Shown: one piece after another, positions 12,488-22,536 of the stretch
Numbering within the stretch: position 1 is the first letter of the stretch
How the letters are laid out: each line of letters opens with the position of its first letter
NCBI GenBank assembly: GCA_017354895.1
Contig: CP071494.1
Span: 1,798,001 to 1,862,000 of the forward strand
Reading direction: 5' to 3'
DNA from: Podospora comata
Taxonomy: Eukaryota > Ascomycota > Sordariomycetes > Sordariales > Podosporaceae
Length of the DNA stretch: 64,000 nt
Program-made: the position numbers and the translations under genes
Notes under the pieces: generated by a model
Told to the model about the DNA's origin: nothing
What the model saw: only the letters and a program-made list of their open reading frames with translations
Database searches by the model: none

Positions 12488-14461
12488 ATGGAGTTCCTTT
12501 CAGGTTATGCTGCGGCTCAATCCCCTTTCTCCGCCTACACTGTCGAGCCGCCTCCTAATTCCTCCCATCGTTCCCGTTCCAAGCAGCCTGGCCGATCCAA
12601 CTCGACCTCGGGCACCCAGACGAAGAAGCGCTCTCGCATACACGGACACGCCCGGACTAACAGCGCCAGCACCTCGAGCACGGGCAGCGGCCGGACCGGC
12701 GATAGCAACCAGCAGCCATCGCATCCAGGTCACCACCACGGCACCGCCACCGCCGCCGCTAGCAACAACAACATCAACAACAACCCTGCGTGGTTGCAGC
12801 ACTCCGGCGCTCCCGACGCCGCCAGACCCGGAGTTGATGCCGCCGCCGCATCTCCTGCTGCTGTGACAGCACCCCCGTTCGGCGCCCGCCGTGATCGACA
12901 CCGCGAGCGCATGTCCTACCAGGACAAGCAGCTACCAGCAACCCCCCGCCTCAACACCGTCGACGCCTCTTCACGATCACCGGGCAGCGGTAGCGCTTCT
13001 GAGCCAGCTTCGGCACAAACACCAGCTTCCGCCTCGGCTGCCTTCTCAGACCGACGCATGCTCCATCATGCAGCAGCAGCCATGTACGATCCCGGATCCA
13101 AACCACCTGGGCCGGGACCAGTAGGTCTCCCCCGCTCCGAAAGCGTCACCAGCGTCGGGGGGGTAACCACGGCGAGCGGGCGCACCATGATCTCCACCGA
13201 GCCACCATCCAGCCAAGAAGCCGCCGCCCACCAGCTCAGGCCGTTTGTCGTCCGCAACGGCCGGACGTACATCTCGGACCAGTCCCTCCCTTACCCATTA
13301 CCCATCGACCTGGAGGAGCTACACAGGCAGAGTCTAAAGACGATGCTTTTACTACAATTATACGGACGACCTATTTGCGATCCGGCATTCATCAACAAAC
13401 CGCCGCCGCGCATCCTGGACATTGGGTGCGGGGCAGGATTTTGGAGCATGACTTGCTACCGCTACTACGAAGCCAGAGGCCAGCACTCAAACATGTCTTT
13501 CACCGGGCTTGATATTGTCCCTCTTGCGCCTCCCACGGGAGGGCCAGGGGTTTCTGATAGTGCCGAGTCGGCCCCTTCCGCTTTGCCTGGGGCGTCAGCT
13601 ATCAGGCCGGATAAAGACATGAATTGGACTTTTGTACAACACGATCTGAGGAAACTGCCGTTACCCTTTCCTGAGGGGTCGTTTGACTTTGTCATGGTGA
13701 AGGACATGGGCCTTGCTACGTCGACGGTGATGCAACAGGGTCTGGTAGACGAGTATATTCGGGTGTTGGTGCCTGGTGGAACGCTGGAGATATGGGAGAC
13801 TGATCATACACTTCGTATGCTCCGCCCTCATGTGCCGGAGCCATCTGCTGGATCAGGTGGTGCTGAGGGTGAAGCTGAGGCTGGTGGTGAGGCTGAGAAT
13901 GGGAATGACGAGCAGAATATAATAGAGATGGGGGCGTATCTCATGACGGCCAATACGCCGCTCAGCCAACCTCTTAATAACTTCTTGTTGGAATATAATG
14001 GGTGGATATCTCGCGCATTGGAGGCGAGAGGGGTGTTTTGCATGCCTTGTACGGTTATTGGGCCGTTGTTGATTCAAGAAGCGGAGGTCTTGACTGGAGT
14101 AGAGAGCACGAGGTTGGCGATTCCTTTGTCGGAAGTTAGATGGGAAAGGGAAGGGGTTGGCGGTGTGGTTACCAAGGATGGGAAGAGCTATATCGATACG
14201 AAGGTGAGGAGGCTAGGGAAGGATGGTGCGCCCGTGGGCAAGGCGCTAGGGCCGGTGGCAACGGCGGTCAGGAGGACAGCGTTGACGGTGGTGGTGCAGC
14301 AGATCCAGAGCATGGAGCATGTCCTGAGGGAGGTGAGCGGAAAGAGCCAGGATGAGTGGGATGCCTGGATGGGGAAGATGATGAATGATCTGGTGAGAGA
14401 AAATGGCCCTAGTTGGGGAGAGTGCCTCGAGGTTGGTGCTTGGTGGGCGAAGAAGAGGTGA
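12488..14461 (+). CDS. SAM-dependent methyltransferase-domain protein with long disordered N terminus
   Basis: Likely transfers a methyl group from S-adenosylmethionine; the acceptor is unknown. An intronless frame of 657 residues starts at the first true ATG (12488). Residues 1-270 are low-complexity, rich in Ser, Thr, Ala, Pro, Asn and His, with basic patches near residues 24-60. The class I methyltransferase fold begins at about residue 305: motif I is ILDIGCGAGFW (about residue 309), the acidic motif II is FTGLDIVPL, then a LPFPEGSFDFV motif and the RVLVPGGTLEIWE strand. A Ser/Ala insert separates motif II from the next strand, and an acidic Gly/Glu loop lies near residue 460. The C terminus carries a helical segment ending WWAKKR. 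It is much longer than LaeA-type regulators and lacks a clear tie to them. No secondary-metabolite genes are adjacent. Confidence 0.85.
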   Translation: MEFLSGYAAAQSPFSAYTVEPPPNSSHRSRSKQPGRSNSTSGTQTKKRSRIHGHARTNSASTSSTGSGRTGDSNQQPSHPGHHHGTATAAASNNNINNNPAWLQHSGAPDAARPGVDAAAASPAAVTAPPFGARRDRHRERMSYQDKQLPATPRLNTVDASSRSPGSGSASEPASAQTPASASAAFSDRRMLHHAAAAMYDPGSKPPGPGPVGLPRSESVTSVGGVTTASGRTMISTEPPSSQEAAAHQLRPFVVRNGRTYISDQSLPYPLPIDLEELHRQSLKTMLLLQLYGRPICDPAFINKPPPRILDIGCGAGFWSMTCYRYYEARGQHSNMSFTGLDIVPLAPPTGGPGVSDSAESAPSALPGASAIRPDKDMNWTFVQHDLRKLPLPFPEGSFDFVMVKDMGLATSTVMQQGLVDEYIRVLVPGGTLEIWETDHTLRMLRPHVPEPSAGSGGAEGEAEAGGEAENGNDEQNIIEMGAYLMTANTPLSQPLNNFLLEYNGWISRALEARGVFCMPCTVIGPLLIQEAEVLTGVESTRLAIPLSEVRWEREGVGGVVTKDGKSYIDTKVRRLGKDGAPVGKALGPVATAVRRTALTVVVQQIQSMEHVLREVSGKSQDEWDAWMGKMMNDLVRENGPSWGECLEVGAWWAKKR

Positions 14462-14785
14462 TTTTTTTGCTTTGGTCTCTTTTGATGGCGGGTTTCTAAA
14501 AGGGATTTTCTTTTGTTCATTATTTGGTCCCGAATTTTACCGTCTTGGGAAGTCGAGCTGGCTATGGGTTTCTTGGATACGGTTTTTTTTCCTCATCTTT
14601 GAATTGGATATACCTTCAGGTGTGAATGACTATATATTTTTCTGTTTGATGTCTTAAACTGCTGTTCTGGGGTTCTGTTGTTGACCGTTCTCTTCGGAAG
14701 TCTATTTTTGCTACAAGCTGGTATGTTTTCCGTTACTATCCATTTCTTTTGTACGATGTAGGGTATCAAGCAGAATTCCAAATCG
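14462..14785. other. Short convergent 3' spacer
   Basis: T-rich 3' region shared by the methyltransferase gene and the convergent LYR gene. No further gene is seen. Confidence 0.5.
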
Positions 14786-15237
14786 CTATGCGCCATCATA
14801 CCGCTTCCTGAGAGTCCGGTATCGTTTTAGATAGTATCTGTGTTATGTTTTGGTTATTGTGATCAGGATAGTCGTGGAGTTCGGGGACTTACAGTGCTTC
14901 AATCTCTATTGATCATGAACAGGATTGAACTTCTCGTTAGCTTTTTTCTCCCATGACTGATTCAATGTTGTTATATTTACCCTTCTGAACAAACTGCGCC
15001 CGCGCAATGGCTTGACGTATCTCCGCTTCATCCGTCAGGCTAGCATTGGCCATAAAGGCCCTGTGTAGGCGAGGGCGGAAGTAGTTGTATCCCTGAGGGT
15101 AATCACGGCCGAGGTACAAGAGCTCTGCTGACAGCATGAATACGAGAATTTGGCGTGATACACGGGAGGGGCTCGAAGTACATACGCTTGTAAATTGACA
15201 TGACTTGCTGTCTCAGCTCTGGGTTTATTGAGGACAT
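14786..15237 (-). CDS. LYR-motif mitochondrial protein, LYRM5/ETFRF1-like
   Basis: Members of this family bind the mitochondrial electron-transfer flavoprotein or act as small assembly factors with the acyl carrier protein. The gene is in four small exons: 15237-15186, 15124-14981, 14905-14893 and 14807-14786, with phases 1, 1 and 2, giving about 76 residues. It starts MSSINPELRQQV, then the IYK-x-LLYLG block, followed by GRDYPQGYNYFRPRLH and AFMANASLTDEAEIRQ, a layout I recognise from fungal LYRM5-type proteins, and ends in a helix with FVQKEIEAL and KRYD. Exon 3 is only 13 bases. The exon 2 acceptor is a CAGCAG doublet; using its first AG (exon from 15127) would add one proline. The last exon is the least certain, since family members usually run 10 or more residues longer. 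It is divergent from the thioesterase gene, 785 bases away. Confidence 0.75.
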
Positions 15238-16022
15238 TGTTTCCGACGCTGAGTTGAATGAGGAATTTTTGTGGGATACACATGTTCCTCTACTCTCATG
15301 AGTCAACCGAGGTTGCGAATTATGTACTCTGTTCGCGCCAACACCAGACAGTACGTGTAATTGATGATACTTTCACGCAGAGTTGAGACCACCTGGATAA
15401 GCGCCTGGTGACGACATTCTCGTCGTCCCACCGCGGCATTGCTTATCTTATCGCACATACCAACAGTGCGCGCAACAGAGGTCCGCACTGTCTCTCTCGG
15501 CCGTCCAGTCGGCGTGAAGCTAACCACAGCCTGGACTGTCTGAGATTCTAGCCAGGCGGCTTGTTTTACTTTGGCCAAGGCTATTGACAGACATATATGC
15601 CCAATTTCACAATATATAGACTTCTCTGGACAAATTCGAGGATAACAGCTCTCAAGAGACGGTTGGCATCGGCCGAGATCAACATGTCCAGAAAGGCACC
15701 CCACCTGTCTTTCCCCCGCTGCCGAGACGTCTCCGAGCCCCCGGACAGGACGGGAATTCCAAAAGAGCTCAAGGGCAACGGCGACAGCCAGGACAACTGA
15801 CAGCTAAACCTGTCACGGCCGTGACATCTTGAGTCCATCTGGAAGAAGTTTGACATCTCAAAGGCGCAATTGGGACAATTGAAAAGAGAGTGAACACCTC
15901 ACTTTCACAAACCGATCTCACTCACTCACAATTGCATCATCCGTCCAACCACACAACACCGCACGGCTCAACATAACCGCCTCGATATCACCTCCTGAAG
16001 TCTCACAACCACGACCACCACA
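15238..16022. other. Divergent promoter between two mitochondrial-type genes
   Basis: This 785-base spacer separates the LYR gene (minus) from the thioesterase-like gene (plus). The last 150 bases are C/A-rich with repeated cacaac and ccaccac words, typical of a fungal leader. No coding frame is convincing. Confidence 0.5.
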
Positions 16023-17037
16023 ATGACCCCCCCAACGCCCCTCCTCACCAGATCCCTCCGATCAAGGGGCTTGCTCTCCCTTCCCTCCTTCACCCAAACC
16101 CTACAAAGACCCCTCTCCACCATCACCACCCAACTCCCCCCTCCACCACCAAAACAATGGATCCCCGACCTCCGCGCCCGCCTAGGCAAATGCATCATCT
16201 TCGGCTGCACCCACTCCCAAATCACCCGCGCGTCCTCCGTTCTCAAAGCCCTATCAACCGAATGGAAGTCTCTTGTCGCCGGCAGTGAAGGGTTCCTCAC
16301 CGGGGGAAGGAGAGGGCTAGACGGGAGGCAGATTGCCTGGGGGGAGATGGATAGCTTTGTTTGTCCCCCCCCCCACTCATTTTCAGTTTGGGCGGGGTGG
16401 TGGTGATACTGACAAATGAGAGCCAAACAGCAACACGTCAACAATGTGAATTACTATCGGTATGCCGAGTCGGCAAGAGTAAACTGGATCACCAACTTTG
16501 CCGTTCATGTTGATCCGAAGCATAGGCAGCAGTGGGCGGAGCTGATGACGCCCAAGTCGACAGGGTTGATTATGAAGAGTTTGAAGTGTGATTTCAAGTT
16601 TGTGAGCTTCCCCCGCGCCGCCCCCTGACAGTCCCCAATAACATGAAGGATGAGAGTTGACAGAGAAAACAAAGCCAATGGTTTACCCTGATAAGATCTC
16701 CGTCTATCACAAGCTCCGCTGCAGGCCTGAGGGGGACCCGGCGCCGAGTAATTTCATGCTGGATTGTATCGTCTTGTCTCATCAGCATAGAAGGGTGGCA
16801 GCACGCTTGGAGGAGGATATCGTTGTTTATGACTACAAGGCTGCGAAAAAGACGAGCATGCCTGGGTTTATGATGGAGTTGTTCCAGCAGACGTGGGAGA
16901 TGCAGCAGGCTGAGGAGGTGAGGGCGAGGACGAGGATTTGGGAGTTGATTGGGGAGGTGGAGGGGTTGGAGAAGGAGACGTGGGATAGGGAGGATGCGGT
17001 AGAGGATTTGGGGAGTGCTGGTAAGAGTAGTGCTTGA
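16023..17037 (+). CDS. Hotdog-fold thioesterase-like protein, probably mitochondrial
   Basis: Probably an acyl-CoA thioesterase-like protein of the 4HBT_2 type. Exons 16023-16358, 16431-16601 and 16675-17037 join in phase 0 twice (introns of 72 and 73 bases) to give 289 residues. The N terminus is rich in Arg, Leu, Ser and Thr without acidic residues (TPLLTRSLRSRG), as in a mitochondrial presequence. The exon 1-2 junction makes SFQHVNNVNYYRYAES, where the HVNN-x-x-Y motif is the active-site helix start of this superfamily. SLKCDFKF and KISVYHKLR give the following strands. The C-terminal 60 residues form a charged helix with many Glu and Arg. The acceptor chosen for exon 3 (caaag) is not a strong one but is the only one that keeps the frame and the expected PMVYPDKI segment. 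The substrate cannot be told from sequence. Confidence 0.8.
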
Positions 17038-18510
17038 AAAGGTTGAGCATGGAAGTCTAGATATCAGGGTTCATGGTGTGGCGGGTTCTCCTTTTCTTTT
17101 TCTCTTCGATGATGGGTGGTCCCTGTGTTTTGATAGACAATCACACAATATCAATATGACTGTAGAAGCCAAGAATAGAAATTGCTTGTTATTCAAATGG
17201 TTCGCCGCGGAAAAGCTTGATGAATAGGAGGTGTCAAGTCTAAAGTCCAGGATATCTGGGACAGAACGGCTCACCATCCCGGCCCAGGCTCCAAAACTGC
17301 AAACTCGGAGTTTCCCGAAGACTTCACTGTCGCCTTCCGCAGTTGGAAGGTCTCGACCTGGACAAAAGTTCAGCCTCGCATAATGCCAATTTGGACGACA
17401 CTGCTTGGCAGCACAGTGTTTGCGGGGTATGGCTCCGTCGAGCACCGTGTCAGGAGTATTTCTGACACCTTACCTTCTGACGACAACCAGCTCGGATGAG
17501 GTTTGTTTGACTGGTTTTGATACCGGTAGCTTTGTCGTCTGAGAAAGGGTCCGGAGCGGGGTGCGTGCTTGAGGTTCGGGAGAAACACTGGAGTTGATCC
17601 CTACCAATGAAGCGTGATTGGTACGGGTGAATGCTTGCTCGCCTGACCTGCCCATGCTGACCCTGCGATGCTTGCCACAGGGCGGCCGTATAACACTCCC
17701 GATGTTATAGGCCAAGGATGGCTTGATATCACAGGCAAACAAAAAAAAAAAAAGCACATGAAAGCAAAAAGCAGAAAACGCCGAGAAAACCGATATTTTT
17801 GGTACCAACCAGGCTTGGAAGTTGGCAGCGAGAACATGTTCACGATTCCGATCAAGCTGGCTGTTTGACGATCGCGTGGTCCTGTGCCAAAGCGGAGAAG
17901 GTGTGGGTGTGTGTGGGAAACGAAAAAATGCAGCATCCACCAGACAGCAAGGAACCCTTGGAGATTTGGCTGCGACTTTTTGCTTGTGGTCCACCCACGA
18001 AGTGACAGACCCCAAACGGTCATGTCCAATCATAACGGGCGGGAAAAGACAAGAAGAGAGAAGGGTGAGTCGGGCACCTCTGCATGCACTGTGATGGCCA
18101 AGAGATCGCCTGCCAAGCGACATCCCGTGGCTTGTTCTGGTGGTTGTTTTGCGGAGAGTGGCAGGTTCTTTGATGCTGAGGTAGTCTAGTTTTCCCTTTT
18201 CGAGTCGGGTGCAGGTTGGGGTGAGCTCGATATCCCGAGTCTGCATTTCCTGACTCCTAGACCTGCCTATCCCACCATCTAAATGTCGTGCAACTGCCGG
18301 CACGGAGAGGATCACCACTCGGCCGCAAGGAGCTTATTCTCGCGGGATGACTTGCGGTGTGGGGGATGGAAGGAAGCTGGGTGTCATCGTTCGGCTTCTC
18401 CCTGCTACCATAGGCTGCCACCATGAGGTCCTTCGGTATGGCGAGGAGGGGAAGGGGCTCATGGTGTGAGCGGTTTGGATATCTCACCCAGAGATGTGGA
18501 AGTTAATACA

Positions 18511-18540
18511 CGTGCTATGAGGTCCCGTGCTATGAGGTCC
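18511..18540. repeat. Perfect 15-base tandem duplication
   Basis: The unit cgtgctatgaggtcc occurs twice with no gap (18511-18525 and 18526-18540). It lies in a gene-free spacer and is probably a recent slippage event. Confidence 0.85.
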
Positions 18541-18968
18541 CATATGCCCTCTGTGCCTGCTATTCACCAGCAGTTGACCGCAACATGTTTTGTGTCGGGA
18601 AGACAGATTAAATCGATATTGGCTGCAGGAAGAGGTCGAGATGCAGATGCCTGTGGTTCGGCAACGCACCGCGGGTAGCGTATGGCGACCGACATCATAA
18701 TTGCGATGCCACCGTTTCCTACAGCCTCTAGTTCTATCAGCACTTCTAACACCTAGGCACCCGATTAACTCATATCCACCTAACGGCTGCTGCAGGGAAG
18801 GTAGCGATGCGTAAGCTGAAGCGGCGCATACAGCAAAGTCATCAAACGGCGAAATCTGACCATAAGCCAGCGATCAAGTAACTCCCACAGCACCACGGTA
18901 ATGGATGAAGCAAAAGCGCTGATGAAAGAGATTCCAAGCTCAAAGATTTCAGCGACTCGCTCTTTTGA

Positions 18969-18976
18969 TATAAATA
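18969..18976 (+). promoter_or_regulatory. TATA-like element upstream of acrB
   Basis: TATAAATA lies 592 bases before the acrB start and is followed by a C/A-rich leader. It is a candidate core promoter; the implied leader would be over 500 bases. Confidence 0.35.
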
Positions 18977-19560
18977 CAAGGCAGCCCCACCACAATCCAC
19001 CAAAGCCGCCGCCACACCCGGCAAACCCCCTGTCATCTCGTCCAGGTTCCTGCCGTCCTGGAGCGGTCCAAGCGATAGCCACTGGGCTGACACTGTGCGC
19101 CCACCTAAAATCCTCAGCCTCCAAATCCAAAAATCCGCTTTTCTCCTTTTAAACTCAAAACTCAACCTGCGTCCAGCCAACACCCGAACTTCGCAGCAGA
19201 GGAAACACTTACAAACGCCTCACCACATGCCACATACCTCACCCCGCCCTGCCCCGCTTCACTAACAACAACACATTCTTGACCACAACCCCCCTCCCGC
19301 GTGCGCATGACGACCTGCACCACCCCGAGGACCCTGAAAGAGTGCGGACCGGAACTGGCCGCGACGCTATTCCCGGCCTCTGCCTAGCCTTTGCGACAAC
19401 CTCCCCTCTCGCGGCCGTGGCGGACGAGTGGAGGACTTGGTTTTGGGGACACTTGGGATTTGAAGGAAACATTTTGCGGATCCAGCCGCCTCTCAATCGC
19501 CTTTCCGCTGCTGGGCATACTGGGCTGGCTCAGAACAAGATTCTGGGTCAGCGGATGCGT

Positions 19561-22536
19561 ATGCCTCGCGCCGCCAATTCAGGAAAGCGACAGCAGGGAG
19601 CAAGCAACCAGCGTGATACCAGGCATGAGAATGGCCTGGTAGGTCCGGGGAAGCGTGTGGTCAAGCAGAAGAGCCAGAACCAGCTCGATGGCATCTCCAA
19701 GCCAACCGTTGACGCTGCCTCTGTGCCGCCTCTGCCACTGCAAGTCAACAACAACAACACCACCACCACCACCACCACCACCACCGCTGCCCCACCCCAT
19801 CCCGACGACATGGCTCCCGAACACCGGACAACCGAGATGCTCCGCAGGGGCTCACTAGATGCCTACTCTGAATCTTCGTCTGCCGACTCGCTCCCTGCTG
19901 CCGTCAGCCTGCCCATCCCCGACGAGGGTCACCGTCAGATCAATGTGAACGATGCCAAGAATACAAACGTCCACCGCGACCCTGGCTTGATGGAGCTCGC
20001 CATCACGGTCCTTCGCGCATGCCCTCTTCAGGACACCATTGCTATCCTCATCATTCTCATGCAGGCTTCACCCGCTGTCTTGGCAACCATCTATACTTTG
20101 TTTACGCTTCTTACTTTTGTGCCACCCGTAACCACCAGTTCCGGTCTCAGCATCGCCGAGATTTTCGACGGCAGTCAAGGAACGCCTTCTCTGACGACCC
20201 TGGTTGGAATGGATGTGGTCATGTTGGGCATCTGGCTCTTCTTGTGGGCACCGATGCAGCAGTTCATCTTGGATCTCGCTCAAGTTGTGATCGCCTTGAC
20301 CTTGGGCGGCGGTGGCACTTCGAGGCAAGGCACCACGAGCAATATTCTCTTTTGCGTGGCCATGGTAGGAATGTCTCAGTGGACACGGCACGCCCGGTGG
20401 AGTGGTTTGTCGCGACTGAGCTCGGTGTTGGATTCCCATCGCTTCCTGATGGCTGATTCAGATTCAAATATGCGTGCATTCGAGAAGAAGGGCCCTGATG
20501 GGTGGCTTCGAAATATTTTAGGTATTCACATTCTGACTCAGGGTCTGGTGCGATACATCCGGGAATGGTACCTGCGGAGGGAACGTCGTGATTTGCAGCT
20601 CCAGAGCCTAGCAGACCCCGAAGCCGGAAAGTCCGTTTCTTTTACGGCCGAGGGTTCCTCAGATGCTGCCCTCATGGCCGCCGACAGCGATGCTCACCTA
20701 CAAACCAGCGCAGGAAATATTTCGACCAAGAAACGCAGGAAGCAAAGTGCTCTCGTCCGGATCAGGCAGCCTCTCTGGGCGGCTCTAGCTAGTACCAAGA
20801 TTGTTATGGTGAAGGAGTATGAGCTTTCCCACGCCGCCTCGGAATCAACCAGTTCGAACGCCACCGATATCCACAACCTGGGCAATGCCCCCTTCAACAA
20901 GCAGCCTGAGAAGATCTGGATCTGCTATGTGGGTTGCGACGAGGTCTGCTTCAACACCAGTCATTTCCCTGATCCATTGAGCGAAGACGAGGCATCCGAG
21001 GACGAGAGCCATCCAGGCATCGATATGAGTAAACCGTTCTATGTCAGGGTCAACAAAGCTATTTGGCAACCAACCCGAATGATGCCAATCGAAATCGGCG
21101 AGGAGGAAAAGCAACAAGGGACGTGCTGGACAGGCGATATCTACGGACTTACGCCGCTCTCCAACTACGAGTGCGAATTCGTCAGCACTCGTACTGGTGA
21201 GGTCATTTTCTCAACCAGTGTCAGAACCATTCAGGCCAAGAGCAAGGATCTCGAAGTAGCATCCAAAACCACCGGCAATCAACGATCGCATGCCCGCCAC
21301 GACTCGCCCGCCACGACTCTTAGGGCATCCATTGCTGCAGCTGAAGCGAAATTGGCCGATGAAAAGGCCCGTCTCAAGTCTGTAAAAAAGGACAACAACC
21401 GAAAGCTGAATGCCCTGCGAAAAGAGATCGAGAAGCTGTCCTCAGCTGTACAGTCGGCTGGTGGAGATGACGAGAAACTAAGACAGAAGGTGGCGCAAAA
21501 CAAGGTCCAGGAGAAGCGAGCCGAAGAGTCCATCAATGAGCTTGACGCGGAGCTCAAGGAGTTGGAGGCATTGCCCGAGGAGCTGCTGAATGAGTATCGG
21601 GCCAAGCAAAGTGCCTGGACATCAGAGAAGGCCCAGTTTGACAAGGCCCGCTCCTCCTTCAAGAGCTGGAAGGCGTCCATTGACAAGGAGTTGAAGTTGT
21701 TGGAAGAGGAAAGGGCTAGCTTACAGGCCAAGCGCAACAAGATCGCAACACGTATTGCCAAGGTCGATGATGAACATGCTCGCATCACGGATGCCAATGC
21801 TCGGGGGCTGAACGAGGCAGAGCGTCGCCGGCAGGAGCGCGCTGCCCTCGAGGCTGATATGGCCCGCACCGAGCAGCATCTCAGGGATCGCATCCAGACG
21901 CTTCGTGCTGGTAATATCACCAAGCAGGCGCAAATCCACGACCTGAACACCCAGTTGGAAGTTTACATGGCAAGCTTTCAAGACGACCTGGCTTACGACA
22001 CAGGAGCGGTGCCGGGTCATTTCCAACCCTCTGCACAGTGGGGTCCGCCGCCAGCTCCTGTTCCCTACAACGCTCATGCCCATGCGCATGCTCAACCTCA
22101 GCCTATGTGGCCGCCGACCTCCATGGCCGGCCCTGCTCCTTCTCTTCTTCCGCCTCCGCACCTGTCTGCGTATCCCAATCCGATCGGACCGGTAGCCAAT
22201 CCACCTCACGCCAAGACCAGAGGTCGCTCGTCGTCCATGTTGAGCGATGTTTCAGGCTTCACTCAGTCGACGGAGGAGCTTGACCGTGAGTTCAACAGCA
22301 ATGTAGGAGTTATCGGGCACCCCCACGTCCACGCCAACCATCATTCCTACGGGACATCAGGATCAACGAGTTTGCGAGGCCCACCTGGCTTCCACATTTC
22401 GCGGCAGCGAAGTGACGGCCCCGGTGTTGGATCAGGCTCGGGGTCTGGGTCTGGATCCGGCTTCGGCTCCGGCAGCAGTAGCGTGCGGTCGGGGATGAGT
22501 GGTGGAAGCGTCAAGGAAGCCCCCAGCCCTGCGTAA
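19561..22536 (+). CDS. acrB: AcrB-like ubiquitination-network signalling protein
   Basis: AcrB of Aspergillus nidulans is a membrane and coiled-coil protein tied to acriflavine resistance, carbon metabolism and the CreB/CreC deubiquitination network. This intronless frame gives 991 residues from the ATG at 19561; an in-frame ATG two codons earlier (19555) is also possible. The start MPRAANSGKRQQ and the following HENGL and GKRVVKQKS blocks fit what I recall of AcrB N termini. A run of five Asn and nine Thr (19748-19789) precedes the membrane part. Hydrophobic segments span about residues 150-200 and 215-280. A long heptad-like coiled coil covers about residues 585-790, rich in Glu, Lys and Arg. 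The C terminus is Pro/His-rich and ends in a Gly-Ser repeat. Length and layout match the family; the exact role here is inferred from it. Confidence 0.88.
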   Translation: MPRAANSGKRQQGASNQRDTRHENGLVGPGKRVVKQKSQNQLDGISKPTVDAASVPPLPLQVNNNNTTTTTTTTTAAPPHPDDMAPEHRTTEMLRRGSLDAYSESSSADSLPAAVSLPIPDEGHRQINVNDAKNTNVHRDPGLMELAITVLRACPLQDTIAILIILMQASPAVLATIYTLFTLLTFVPPVTTSSGLSIAEIFDGSQGTPSLTTLVGMDVVMLGIWLFLWAPMQQFILDLAQVVIALTLGGGGTSRQGTTSNILFCVAMVGMSQWTRHARWSGLSRLSSVLDSHRFLMADSDSNMRAFEKKGPDGWLRNILGIHILTQGLVRYIREWYLRRERRDLQLQSLADPEAGKSVSFTAEGSSDAALMAADSDAHLQTSAGNISTKKRRKQSALVRIRQPLWAALASTKIVMVKEYELSHAASESTSSNATDIHNLGNAPFNKQPEKIWICYVGCDEVCFNTSHFPDPLSEDEASEDESHPGIDMSKPFYVRVNKAIWQPTRMMPIEIGEEEKQQGTCWTGDIYGLTPLSNYECEFVSTRTGEVIFSTSVRTIQAKSKDLEVASKTTGNQRSHARHDSPATTLRASIAAAEAKLADEKARLKSVKKDNNRKLNALRKEIEKLSSAVQSAGGDDEKLRQKVAQNKVQEKRAEESINELDAELKELEALPEELLNEYRAKQSAWTSEKAQFDKARSSFKSWKASIDKELKLLEEERASLQAKRNKIATRIAKVDDEHARITDANARGLNEAERRRQERAALEADMARTEQHLRDRIQTLRAGNITKQAQIHDLNTQLEVYMASFQDDLAYDTGAVPGHFQPSAQWGPPPAPVPYNAHAHAHAQPQPMWPPTSMAGPAPSLLPPPHLSAYPNPIGPVANPPHAKTRGRSSSMLSDVSGFTQSTEELDREFNSNVGVIGHPHVHANHHSYGTSGSTSLRGPPGFHISRQRSDGPGVGSGSGSGSGSGFGSGSSSVRSGMSGGSVKEAPSPA
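19748..19789 (+). repeat. In-frame AAC/ACC trinucleotide run in acrB
   Basis: Consecutive AAC and ACC codons encode an Asn tract followed by nine Thr within the disordered N-terminal part of AcrB. Such tracts vary in length between strains. Confidence 0.8.

Larger units (their letters stand above)
17038..19560. other. Gene-free 2.5 kb spacer upstream of acrB
   Basis: No gene is supported. A 282-codon minus-strand frame at 17470-18318 lacks an ATG at its start and has no domain. A perfect 15-base tandem duplication lies at 18511-18540. From about 19140 the sequence is C/A-rich and stays open in the acrB frame up to its ATG, as expected for a long leader. Confidence 0.5.

Noticed and set aside
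12500-12901. Gly/Ala-rich minus-strand frame
   Set aside because: Antisense of the low-complexity head of the methyltransferase.
12488-17037. Secondary-metabolite cluster around the methyltransferase
   Set aside because: Neighbours are a LYR protein and a thioesterase-like protein of mitochondrial type; no synthase, P450 or transporter is present.
17470-18318. 282-codon minus-strand frame
   Set aside because: It starts at GTG rather than ATG, has no domain, mixed composition, and overlaps several plus-strand frames of equal quality.
21279-21950. 223-codon minus-strand frame, Ser/Ala/Arg-rich
   Set aside because: Antisense shadow of the AcrB coiled coil.
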